Shown here one piece after another: positions 1-12,900 of a DNA stretch of 64,000 nt. The notes beneath the pieces are model-generated. The model did no database searches. It saw only the letters and a program-made list of their open reading frames with translations, and had not been told where the DNA came from. Position 1 is the stretch's first letter; each line of letters opens with the position of its first letter. The stretch comes from Doryteuthis pealeii (taxonomy: Eukaryota; Mollusca; Cephalopoda; Myopsida; Loliginidae). The stretch lies in the NCBI GenBank assembly GCA_023376005.1, contig CM042156.1:44744117-44808116 (forward strand), written 5' to 3'. The translations under genes and the position numbers were made by a program.

Positions 1-436
1 TTGTCCAATCACTGGCAGTGCTGCTGCTGCTGTTGTTGTATTTATACTAGTCTGATTCTTAACCTTGGCTCATTGCTATTTGGATCATCTTGGACGACGG
101 ACTTACAAAGAATACTATAACACCGGATTCTTATTGGCTTGCTTACCTATTCACTACATCTGGAACTAAGGATGGCGGCCAGACACTCAACAGAAACGTT
201 GTATATATAACAATAAAGATGGGGACAACAGTTCAAAAAATTTTAACAATACAAATCATAAAGCCGCATCTCAAAAATTCAGACAAATAAAAAGACAGGA
301 TTTTAAAATGTGGTTGTGACTTAAAACAAAAACAACAGAATGAAGTAGAGAAAGAAAATAAAAAAAAAAAAAAATGCTTCCAATTTTAAAATATATTTTA
401 ATATGGCATTTACATTGGAAAATGAGTAAAATGGGT
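1..436. other. 3' flank of RPUSD2
   Basis: AT-rich with A-runs at 360-373. It should include the RPUSD2 3' UTR (minus strand). Nothing else is recognised. Confidence 0.5.
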
Positions 437-505
437 TCAGCATATTTCTTTCCAGTCCGGTTGTGCCCAGTCAGGTAAAGTTGTTTTATATTCCCAATCA
501 GGACC
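437..505 (-). CDS. RPUSD2: RPUSD2 exon 11 (C terminus and stop)
   Basis: Codes [20 protein letters not shown], Ile, Cys and a TGA stop. This matches the human C terminus GPGFEYFSPMPAWAQDDW, so the exon is secure although only 69 nt long. The acceptor is AAG. No canonical AATAAA is visible just downstream on the minus strand; the flank is A/T-rich with several near-matches. Confidence 0.9.
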   Translation of the reverse strand, partial: GPDWEYKTTLPDWAQPDWKEIC

Positions 506-3500
506 CTTGAATAAATAAAAAAAATAATAAATGAATTTAAGAAAAAAATTAAACTTAAAAATATTCAAACAAAAGCATTTTTGGAAACACCTATCCAGAG
601 ATGCTGATAGGTACGTGTCTTGCGTCCTTGACGCATAAAATCAAATAGGACGCAGTAAAATCGTATCCATGTGTCTCAGTGTTTTCCTTTTTTCTTCCTT
701 CAGCATTTCAAGCTAACTGTAAATACATTTCAATATTTTATTGGAAATGAATTAACAGGATAGGTTACAAGATAGGAGTTAGACAGCTTCAGTTGTTTTG
801 CCAGATCATAAAAAAAAAATACAATTTATTAAGAAACTTTAGTTGGGACCCATCAAATTGCCCAGGGACTCAATTCAAAACAAATATGTGCGTTCCAGGA
901 CACACTAAATCAAAAAGCTATCAGCATCACTGCCTGTTGTGTTACAACATTAAGTTCGATTCCCTTTTGTTTATCTACCTGGCGTTTTTTATTTATTAGG
1001 GCCCTTTAATGTTGGTATGACAACCGGTCTAGGAGAAGGAAACTCTGAATTCATATCTGTTAAACTCCACTTAAAAATTCACCTTGTGTCACCCTGCTTA
1101 TGCAGAGGGGTTAGGTAAATACATTCAATGACAACAATTATGTGAAGTAAAGAATTTTCCCTGGCACACAACATTTAGTGTTGTCACTTTATGAGAAATA
1201 AGACTTTAGTTTCCCGAGTATGAAGCCGTTTGTTTATCCTTCTAAGTTAGTCCAATTATTTGGACCATCACGGTAAGAATCTTTGTCTTCTTCATCTCCG
1301 AGCATAGAACCACTTGTAATTATTTGATATTTTGTGGTTTTCCCCTTTATTTACAAGTATTAGCTCAGTCGATAGAGTGTCAGACTAGGAACCACAAAGT
1401 TCTGGGTTCGATACTGGCCCTCGCCAACTCAGCATATGAGTAGCACAGGGATCTGTGCAGTAAAGTGAGGAGCTGATGGTAGGTGTGACGCCCCACCTCA
1501 GACACCAAAACAATCTCCTTGGTGTAGCGCTAGTGAAAAGGGGATAGACTCCCTCGCTGTCTGGCTGATACCGACTTTAGGCCACCCCAACAACTTTACT
1601 TTTTTTACTTTACTCTTTGTACCGTGACAATTTCCACCTCAGATGCTTGCGCCGCATTCTACGCATACGCTGGCAGGACAAAGTGCTCAACACAGACATG
1701 CTGGAATGAGAAAACATAAACAGCATGCCTGCCATCATCTTCCCGGGGTTCAATCTCATCCCCGTGGTGGAATCAATAAATATGGGGCTAATAAAAACTT
1801 GATCAAGAAAAACAAAGTCTTGTTAATTAATTATTAAAAACAAGCAATGCCCAGCTCAGAACAGAAGAAAACTAGACAAGAACATGGCGACCGATATAGA
1901 AGCAGTTAGCCAAAAGCGAAGTTATCAAGTAAGAGATCACCACCTCTATAAGGGCTATAACACTGCTGCCGAATCTTAACTTTGCTTCAGAGTTGTGATT
2001 GCTGAAAGGTGTTTATCCTACTGTCAAAGATGATGCATATGTTTACCCTGAAACAGACGCATTTTCACATCGACAGCACATCATCCCTTATGAGACATTC
2101 ATATCTAAAGGTGTTTGGTTTGGTTTATTTGTTTAATGGCATCAATTTAATCCATAGATGGGACCCTAACAGGTACTACCACTCTGGGTCAGGGTGGACC
2201 ATCTAGCCTAAGTAAGGGTCCAAGTGGAGTATTGCATGTTATGGACTGGTCAGCCACCAGTATTCCGTCCTTAAGCTTCACAGCTCACCATATTGGGTGA
2301 ATTTTACCCTTCTGCAGAGGTGCAGTCAGTGTATTCTACAGCCCTGACAGGACAGACTAATCAAAATGGAATAGTCCATTATTTTTCTAAAGTGACAGCA
2401 GGGCATAACATGTAAACACATGCCTTATTCAATGGATATTATCATAGATTCCTTTTCCTTTTAGAAGTCCGTCACAGATGACGATGACATCACTTCAGGT
2501 CTTCAACAATTGTGGACCCTTTGGTGGCTAGTTAGTGCAATTCTAGACTTGCAGATGCGGTCACACACATTGCAAGGGAAATTCCCATCTGCATTTGGTG
2601 GTTCATGATAACCTCTCTACAGCCCTTGATATTGAACGCTTAGCTCCTGTGCATCACTCGTCTCACCAACCCTGTCTGTTGGAGGCCAGATCTTCCAAGC
2701 TTGAAGGTGTGATGGTGCATTCCTTCAGTGTCGTCTTAATATGGTCTTTGAATCACTTTTGGGGCCTCGTGCCATCTGCGAATTCCCCATAAAGTAATTT
2801 ATGAAGGACAGGAGGCCCCCAAAAGTGGTCCAAAGACCATATTATAGATTAATGGGTTATTTCCTATAAGTCTAACATGATCAAAGAGGAACAACTCTTG
2901 AATGATAAATTATTTATTTATTTATTGATCTACTAGGAAAAAAGAAGACGAGCTTAGGGTTAGGGTTAGTTTAACTCTTAACATCCTATACCGCCTCATT
3001 CCACCCCGGCCGGAAGTCACATTCATTTTCCTAATCTACCCCAAATGATAGCCTTTGTTTAAATGTAATATTAAACATATTTAGAAGTCTTTATTTCAAG
3101 GGAAATAACAGGTAACTTTTAATGAAAAGGCTATTTTAACCCATTTTTGATAAATGGTTATAGGAATGGGGCTCTGGACTTAGAAAATTCTCAACAGGAT
3201 GTTAAGAGTTAATGGGAAAATAAATAATTTATCAGTCAAGAGTGGTTCCCCTTTGATCATGTTAGACTTATAGTAAATAACAAATTAATGTTAATGTTAT
3301 TACAGATACATAATTTGAAATGAGAAAGCTAATTACTTACCTTATAGCTTAGTGCATGTAAATACATGATCAAGTCTTTAGGCTGTGGGTCAAGATATTC
3401 TGTCTTGCAATGAATGCACTTCTCACTGGGGATCCACTTTTGGAGATCAAAACCTGGATACGATACCTCCCCCTTTCCTTTAGGAGAAGTGGAAGAACCA

Positions 3501-6500
3501 TCGTTCATCTTAAGACGTTTCAGTGGAGGCTCTTCCGGCGCTTGATCAACTTTCACGGGATTATTTTCCCGTTTGTCGGATCCACTGACCGAATTGGTGG
3601 AAGCAGCTGCTTCTTTCACTGTATCCTCTTCTTTCTTTACATCTTCCTCTGCCTCTTTCATTGTAGCATCTTCTTTCTTTGCATCTTCCTCTGCCTCTTT
3701 CATTGTAGCATCTTCCTCCATTGCAGCCTTTTCTTTCTTTTCAGCCTCTTCTTTCTTTGCAGCCTCTTCTTTCTTTGCAGCCTCTTCTTTCAACTGTTGC
3801 ACACGTGTCTCGAAAAGCTGGTGTGGTCCCTTCTCCCACAGTCCAATATTGTGGTTTTTTATAACGGCTTGTGCAATCTGCATATGAAATAAGCAGTACA
3901 GAATATCTTATTATAATGGAGATTGTGTGTCTGTCTGTCTGTCACCAAAGCTATATCAGTACCCAAGGCACAATTCCCTTATTTATTTACTTCACATTCT
4001 CCATGAATTTATTTCTATTTAAACCTCAATTATTAATTTGCATATTGATCTTAAAAATTTGATTTTAATAAATATGTGCTTGGTATGATTGATTTCTAAC
4101 TGCTTGGTTTTGTCTTAATGGATATGTGTAAAAATCTGAGATAAATCTTAAAAGAAATCCATTAACAAGAAGAAATAACTGTAATTTTATTCTTTACTTC
4201 CTATTTTAACTAAATAGTTGAATTATGAAAATTCAGCAATAAAAAACGGAAGTGATGGAAAAAGACGGAAGAGTTAGTTACTCACCTTGTCTTCATCAAT
4301 TGTACATTTGAATATTTTTCCCTGTGCAGACTCAGGACCCCAGGCATCACCAGAATAAAGAGGATCATTTACAATTGGATGACCTGGAACAAAGGGAAAA
4401 AAAGAAGAGTTTCCACATTTGAATTAACTATGTAAAAATGATTTATACTTTTTCCTGGGTAAAAAGGGTTATTTCCTGATTGCATATGCCTAAAGTAAAT
4501 GGAAAAAACTGATTTCTTTTTTTAAAAATTTGCTTTTTTAGCATTTCCAGTTGTTTGTTTTTTTATTTGAGATAATTGTTATTAGTTATATAGAGCTCTG
4601 TAAATGAAGTTCAAAACTGTTTGAATTATATAAATATCCCCAGTGGTTCAAAAGTTATGAGAATTTGATTTTAATAAATATGTGCTTGGTATGATTGATT
4701 TGTGCTTGGTTTTGTCTTAATGGATATGTGTAAATCCGAGATAAATCTTAAAAGAAATCCATTAACAAGAAGAAATAACTGTAATTTTATTCTTTACTAG
4801 CTATTTTAACTAAATAGTTAAATTAGGAAAATTCAGCAATGAAAAACGGAAATGATGGAAAAAGACGGAAGAGTTAGTTACTCACCTTGTCTTCATCAAT
4901 TGTAAATTTGAATATTTTTTGCTTTTTTAGCATTCCCAGTTGATTTTTTTTATTTGAGGTTATTGTTATTAGTTATATAGAGCTCTGTAAATGGAGTTAA
5001 GAACTGTTTGAATTATGCAAATATCCCCAGTGGTTCAAAAGTTATGAGAATTTAAAGCCCCGAAATTGGGAGTACAAAAGTGGACATCATTTTGCCCAAA
5101 AAATATCAAATCATAAGCAAATTCAAAACAAGAAATTCAGTAATTTCTTCACTATTTCTTTATTTTTGGAGCAAATTTGATAAAACTTTGAATTCTTATG
5201 TAAAATTATATGTTTTTTTTTTCTGATTCTGCATTCAAATTGTATTTATCTCTATGCTGGAACTTGTAGAGAAACTAGTGTTTTGTTGTTAAAGTTGATT
5301 TTTTTCCCCACTGTTCATCAAAACAACAAAATTCTCAAAAAATCAAGTTGGACTTAACAAGAGTAGTTAATTTTTCAGTGTTTTAACACAATTCTCTACA
5401 ACTTGGAAAGTTGAGTCTTACAGAAAATTTTAAATGTTTTATTAAAAAAGATATTAATGTTTAAAATAGCTTAGATTTTAGAGCTTATAAAAGTAAAATT
5501 TAAAACTCAAGATTTTAGATTATAAAATTTACAAATAGAAAATATTTATTAAAAAAAAAATTTTCCATTTGTAAATAAAAATTCTAAAGTATTTGTTGAC
5601 AAATATTTTGGAATTTTTCAAGACACGATGGGAGATTATATTTGGATGTGGATACATGCGTGATTGACATTACAGCCGCTAATCTTGAAAAACAATTCAC
5701 TTCTCAAACATTTTTGTTCATTATTATATGAGTTAAGTATAAATACAGGGACTGGTTTAGCTCAGTCAGTAGAGCACTAGTGTTGGAATCGAAAGGTTCA
5801 GACCATATGACCTTTAGGCACCCCTTTTGCGATCTCGATTCATGGAAACATTTTTTCCATTTACACCGTCAATATCCGGTTAATTGTTAACAGACGATTT
5901 TTAGATTATTTTTTTTATTATAAACTAACCCTAACCCCTAGCAAACAACTGGATTTTGACAGTGCAAATGAGAAAAGTGTCCTTGTGAGTCGAGATCATG
6001 GAAGGGGTGCCTAAAGGTCATATGGTCCAAAGGTTCTTAATTTGATACCGGTAACCACCAACTCAATGTATAAGTAGCACAGATGTGCGGTAAAATAAGG
6101 AACTGACGGTAGGTTTGGTGCACCACCTCATATGCAAAAACAACCTCCTTGGTCTAGCGCTAGCGAAAAGGGGATAGACTCCCTCGTCATCCTGTTGATA
6201 TTGACAATAGGCCACTCGGCTTACTACTACTATTTTGCCTCAAATGTTAAAAATGTTTTTGAAATGTTGACTCCACAACTTGGAGATGAGTTTCATAACA
6301 TAAAACAAATGAAAAAACTTGGTATGAAAAAAAATCAAAAATCAAACCATACCTAAATATTGCAAATGAACCCGGATTTGATGGGTACGTCCAGTCACTG
6401 GAAAACCTAAAAAAGAAAAAAATGTTTGTTATTCAAGATTGCCAGCCATAGAGCAATGTTTGGTAATCCCATATCCTCACTGGGTACTCTATTATCATGG

Positions 6501-6626
6501 CCTTTTGCCAAACTGAACTAAGATAGTAAACATCTATGTGTTTATTGAACAAGAGAAAATAATTTGTTTCGACAACAAACATGACTAAAAGTAATTTAAA
6601 CAGGGCAAATAACATTTTTATAATAG

Positions 6627-6660
<34 letters not shown>

Positions 6661-9600
6661 TTTATCTTGACCTTTAAATTGACCTTGTGTCGCATCCTGC
6701 TCGTGCGGAGGGGTTGGTAAATATATATATGCTTTAAATTGAACTTGTGTCGCATCCTGCTCGTGCTGAGGGGTTGGTAAATATATATATGCTTTATCAT
6801 GACCTTTAAATTGACCTTGTGTCACATCCTGCTTGTGCGGAGGGGTTGGTAAATATATATATGCTTTATTTTTAACTGACAAACAAATAAGTGCCCTCTG
6901 GATGCAAATACTTAAGTTTTAATGCAATAAAATATATTAAATTAGAAACACTTACAAAATTTAAACTCAAAAATGTTACACTTATTTTAATTTTATTCTA
7001 ATTGATTTCGGTAATTTTCACTTTTAGTTTTTAAAATTCTTGTGCGTGTGCATTATCTGAAATGAACTTAATTGTTATTAAGAACACATTTTATGATATT
7101 TTTGTGTTAAAGCATACATTTGTATTGTTTTCGAAACGATTCTAAGATTTGTATATTTCCCATGGACACATTCAACATGGCTACCGTCTTGTTTCAAAGT
7201 GAAAGTCAGTTGGCTAAATTCCTAGCATAAAATTATCTGAAATGAACTTAATTGTTATTAAGAACACATTTTATGATATTTTTGTGTTGCAGTTGTTTTG
7301 TTTTCGAAAAAGTTTCTAAGATTTGTTTATTTCGCACGGAGACTTTCGAAATAGCTACCGGCTTAGTTCAAAGTGAAAGTTAAGGGAGGTTACTCTAATT
7401 GCCTTATTTGCTAGGAATTTTGACAACTAAAGGTGAAAATTACCTTGATTTCTATATAAAATTATACACAAAAGTAAATAAAACAATAAAATTACAAATG
7501 AATAACGCAGGAGAGTTATTTATTTAAACCTTCTTCTAAAAGTCATTATTCAAATTAGATATCCAGCAACTATGATAAGCGCCATTTGTTATTACATATA
7601 GTACACATTGCACATTGATTTGGCGTATCAATGCTTTAATATGATATAGGCCATTTTGATGTTAATACTAACATCAAAATGGCCTACATTATGTTAAATT
7701 GTTAATACAGAGAAATGTGGATTTATTCACATAGATGATGTTGTAAATGATATTAGTACTTTGAACTGTATTATTAGGGTAGGTCGATTTTTCACTTTTT
7801 AAAAATATCAAATTGTCTATGTGAAAGTTGTGGGTTAGTATACTGAATACTGATACCAAAACTAGATCTTCTACTTACAACATTTTTTCACGCTCAGAAT
7901 TGCGGAGACATGGAATAAACTGCCTGCATCTGTTGTAGGCTGTCGGAGCACTGAAACTTTCAAAGCCTCCATGCTTCCTGTAGTCCGCCAACACTATACC
8001 TGATGCCACTCTCCACATACACATGCACACACATACATCCATATTACTACTGTGAACTGTTCATGTTCCTGGCACAACATTATTCTGTGTACCTGACATG
8101 AGACTTTGATGAGTTGTGGTGCACCTGAGCACTGTACACAATAAATTACATTATTATTATTATTATTATTATTATCATTATGAGAGAAAATAGCATCAAA
8201 GATCGTCTACTAAAATGCACTAAAAATCCTTGTTTTTGCAAAATTTAGGCTAGAAATTGGTTAGAAAATTTACCGTTTTCAATATCTAAATCAGAAATTT
8301 TATTTTATTAAAATGAAACAAATTAATTATAAATACAATTAAAATTGAAAATGTGCCCCCTCCCCATCACCACTGACACCTGTGATATGCTGCTTTTTAC
8401 CTCATTAATTAAGCTGTAAGATGATCTTTGATGCTATTTCTTCAAACAATGGTACAAGTAAAAGATCTAATTTTTGGTATCAGTATACAGTATACTAACA
8501 TACAACTTTCGCATAGATGGACAATTTGATATTTTTTAAAAGTGAAAAATTGACCGGTAATTTATGAGGAAGACTGTCCCGGCCTCCTGCTCAAAACTTG
8601 CTAACGGTGAGTGGTGAAAAACCAACCCCAGCTATGATTGAAGTCCGTAGCCGAAGCAATAGATAGATATGAAAATGACTAGATAGATAGATAGTTTTTT
8701 TGTTTTTTTTTATTAAAATATAAAAAAATATCTAAATACTCAAATTTTCTTTTATTCATGTTTGTTTAATGTCTTGGTTTTAGTTTAAATAAGCAAGAAT
8801 ATCTAAATATTTTGATTTTTTTTTTACTTGTAATTGATTGCTAGAAATAAATATAATAAAATAAAATGAAAATACCGAAAAAAATAAACGTTTTGGATAA
8901 AAAACAAAACGCCCCAAGTTGGTTGTTTACTTTCAAGTGACACTGCTTCGGCTACGGACTTGAATCGTAGCTGGGTTAGTTTTTCAGCAATCACCGGTAG
9001 CAAGTTTTGAGGCAGGAGACCAGGACGGTCTTCCTCATAAATTACCAATTGACCTACCCTACTGTATCATAGAATTTCGAAGAACACCAGAGAAAGAGAG
9101 AAAGAAAATTCTACTAACATTGGACAACACTGCTTGTGCCGTTGTAGCTGAGACGTTTGAATGATGTCTTGCTTGGTTTGCCCGATTCTCGAATTTGCCA
9201 CAAGGAAATTTTATGATTAATGCACTCCAATGGTTGGTCCACTTCAACCTCTTCTCTAAAACAAAAACATTTTAAATTATAAAAAAATACATAAACAATT
9301 CTAGGTAATCCTTAACTTGTTCCTCATAAATTCCTACCATAAAATAAATGTTTTATCTTTATTTTCTCACAAAATAAAAACATCTTCGAATATACACATT
9401 GAAGTGAATATTAAAATAAATAAAGAAAATATATCTAGTATTGTAAAATAACAGGTGCAAGAAAAATAAAACATTTATTGCAAAAACACGGGCAAAAAAT
9501 GAAGGTTCAGTTTATTTTATGGTAGGAATTTACGAGGAACAAGTTAAGGATTACCTAAAATTGTTTGTGTATTTTCCTACCATAAAATAAACTGAACCCT

Positions 9601-9868
9601 CATTTTATGTCCGTGTTTTTGCAATAAATGTTTTATTTTTATTTTCTCATAAAATAAAACTTTTAGAATATACACATTGAAGTGAATATTAAAATAAATA
9701 AATAAAATATATTTAGTATTGTAAAATAACGGGTGCAAGAAAAATAAAACATTTATTGCAAAAACACGGACATAAAATGAGGGTTCAGTTTATTTTATAG
9801 TAGGAATTTACGAGGAACAAGTTGAAGATTACCCCATTTTAGCTCTTTTTATCTGTAAAATAAAAAGT

Positions 9869-9905
<37 letters not shown>

Positions 9906-12900
9906 ACAACAATTTCATAAAGAGAAAAAGAACATGTTATATATATGAGGGAGAAATGGAAACGTGGTCACTACTAGAATAGGCTCAGTCCTAATTAGTG
10001 AATATCCTCTAAACATTAATTAATCATTTGTTGTGTTTTTTGTAAAAAATGTAGTAAAAGTAAAGTCCTCGGGGCGGCCTAATGTCAGTATCAGCCAATC
10101 AGCGAGGGAGTCTATCCCCTTTTCACTAGTGCTAGACCAAGGAGATTATCTTAGCATCTGAGGTGGAGCGCCACACCTACCATCAGCTCCTTACTTTACC
10201 GCACAGATCCCTGTGCTACTCATACGCTGAGTCGGCGAGGACCGGTATCGAACTAGAAACCTTGAGGTTTCTAGCCAAGTGTGAAAATAAACATATTTCT
10301 TCTTCTTTTTTCTGACAACTAAGCAATCTACCCCCCCCCACCATCATATGCAGTATTTCTTATCTCAGAAAATGGTTGAACAAGTTTTTGTATTTACCAC
10401 GTATCCCACATGTACGGGTTAGGCACAAGGTCCTATTAATGTGGGACCACCCACGAACCGAAGCTCATGGGTGGCGGGTGCAAAAAATGCATGGATCCCA
10501 TCGGCATTCCCCCGCAAGGGGGCGCCTCAGGCACTGGGCAATAAACCCAGCCCTGCCTCTTTAAATCGAGGGGGCAGGTGTTGCCTGGGATCACACCGTT
10601 AATTTCATTAATAGACACAGGCCCTGAAAGGCCCGTGGTATTAATAGTTGAACAAGTTAGTCAAATTTTGTAACCCTGCTTGTATTACATAATTTTGGTT
10701 GGTTGGATTTTTAAAGGCATGTTAACCCTTGTTGGGTTATTTTATTCCAAAGACATTTTGTTTTTATTCATTCTTGATGGGTATTGAGATTTTTTTCTTT
10801 TTAAACACATTTTTTGCTATTTAATCCATAGCTGAGGCCCTGACAGGTACTACTACTCTGGGTTGAGGTAGAACTGAAAGTAATGGCAATGAAGGGATAC
10901 TCTACATAATTTAAGAGATAGTTTGGTTTATTTAATGGCAGGTCAACCCATTTGTGGGTTATCTAATGCCAAAATTTGATCTTTTGTAAATGTTTGATAT
11001 AGTAACAACTATTTATATTTATAACGTTCGATTGCAATCATTTTTTTTAAATAGCACTTTATTATTTGTCGCTAATAATCATTTGTTTGCACACAGTTAT
11101 ATGGTGTCAAGTGTTCCTTTCTAATACTAATCATTTCTACACATGTATATGGTTTCAAGTAACTATTCCTAGTTGATAAGGATAATTTGTTTGCACACAG
11201 TTATATGGTGTCAAGTGTTCTTTCTAATACTTATCATTTCTACACATGTATATGGTTTCAAGTAACTATTCCTAGTTGATAAGGATAATTGTTTGCACAC
11301 AGTTATATGGTTTCAAGTATTCCTATCTAATACTAATAATCTTCAAACAGACAGGATCTTAACAGGTACTATCAAGGTCAAAATGGGAGTAATGGCAATG
11401 AAGGGGTACTCCACATTACTCAGAGCTCCAGAAGTGTAGCCTGATCACCAGATGAAGTTTAGTATCATACCCATGATGCCCCCACCCGTGCGTGTGAGTG
11501 GGGGCAGCCTTACCATCTTACAGGGGATGTAGTTGGCATATTCTAAGCTCCACTAACAGGGCAAGAATTTAGGAGATGGGGGTCTTCTTTCTTGTTAGAA
11601 ACAAATAATGCACTACAAAAAAATGGAGGTAAGTTTATCAAAATCAACATCTCTTTATTTGCCTGTTTGTTTATCATTGTTTTTTTTTATTCATAATATT
11701 TGTAGAAAGGGAAGATCTTTGCTAAACTCCAAAACACTTACAGGGAATTGTCATTATTTTTATGAAACTTACAACCAGTTTAGTTCCATCCCAACAGAAA
11801 AGTGGCAATAAAACAAAACAAAATAATTAATTGGCTTACTCTGGAAATTTTCCCACAACACGACAAACATATTCTTTCTTAACCATCTTGTTAAGAATTT
11901 GGTCTTCTAGTTCTCGTGTTTTTTCAGATGTCTTTGCACAAATCAAAACACCAGATGTCAGCCGGTCCAGACGGTAAATATCTGAAATGGGTGAGGAATA
12001 AAACAAAGATAAATAGGAATTTGAAAAAAAAAAACAAACATTTTTTACATACAAGAAATCATAATGGAGATTATGTAACTGTCTGTCTGTAACCGAAACT
12101 ACCTTATCACTGATGTCACAATTTCCTTAGTTATTTAAGTTATATTCTCAATGATTAAAATAGTCATTATTTAATCTTAATTAGTATCTTATTTATTAAT
12201 GATGTCTATATTAAAGTCTAGCTGTTAGATTTGCTGCAAAACTGCCCATATTATTAATGTATTTAAAATACTGAAATATGTGTTATATATCTCTAAGAAA
12301 TAAAGATTTACATAGTATATGGCGAGAATAATTTGCATAAGGATTTAAAAAAAAACTTGATTTAATAAATAATTATTTGCTGTTAATGATTTCAAATAAT
12401 ATAATGTTATTCTCAAATGTATTAAAAGCAATCCTATGCATAATTTTATATAGAAATCAATTAAAATAACATTAAAATAAGTGTAATATCTTTATATTCA
12501 TTCCTATTTTAGTTTTGTTAGTCTTTCTAATTTGAAATAACATTTTATTACATTAAAACTTAAACATTTGTGCTAGTATAAATAATGAATAAAAGACTCA
12601 GTAAAAGTATAGGGTTATCCAAAGTCTTGTCACCCACATATTGTTTTAACTTTCATTATATTTTGTTTTAATTATATAATATACAGCATGGTCTGAAAGT
12701 CTTGTCACCCAACATATTGTTTTAACTTTCATTATTTTTTTGTTTTAATAATATAGTATACAGGGTGGTCCGAAAGTCTTGTCACCCCTACATATTGTTT
12801 TAACTTGCTTTATTTTTTCCTATATAATATGGGTCTGTAAACATTTTGTCATACCGGATTCCTGCCCTTATTTACGCTATGTTTTTCGTTGATGGATTCT

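Larger units (their letters stand above)
4056..5055. repeat. Tandem duplication spanning RPUSD2 exon 9
   Basis: Copy 1 is about 4056-4667 and copy 2 about 4668-5055. Both start with a GATTTTAATAAATATG segment, run through part of the Helitron-like repeat into exon 9 and on to a GTTATGAGAATTT end. Copy 2 is internally deleted between GAATATTTTT and GCTTTTTTAGCATT, a T-run microhomology junction. Confidence 0.85.
7776..9061. mobile_element. MITE family I carrying nested insertions
   Basis: Left end AGGGTAGGTCGATTTTTCAC at 7776, and right end matching its complement at about 8450-8555 plus 9047-9061. Inner inverted arms include the GATACCAAAA/TTTTGGTATC segments. A LINE 3' end sits in its middle and a family H element sits in its right arm. 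Right ends of further copies are at about 33950-34082 and 45580-45660. Confidence 0.75.

Noticed and set aside
3410..3892. 160- and 104-codon plus-strand frames
   Set aside because: Antisense shadows of RPUSD2 exon 10.
6433..6882. 149-codon minus-strand frame with repeated [16 protein letters not shown] units
   Set aside because: It reads the SINE-tail minisatellite and a TA run; the protein repeat is a DNA repeat artefact.
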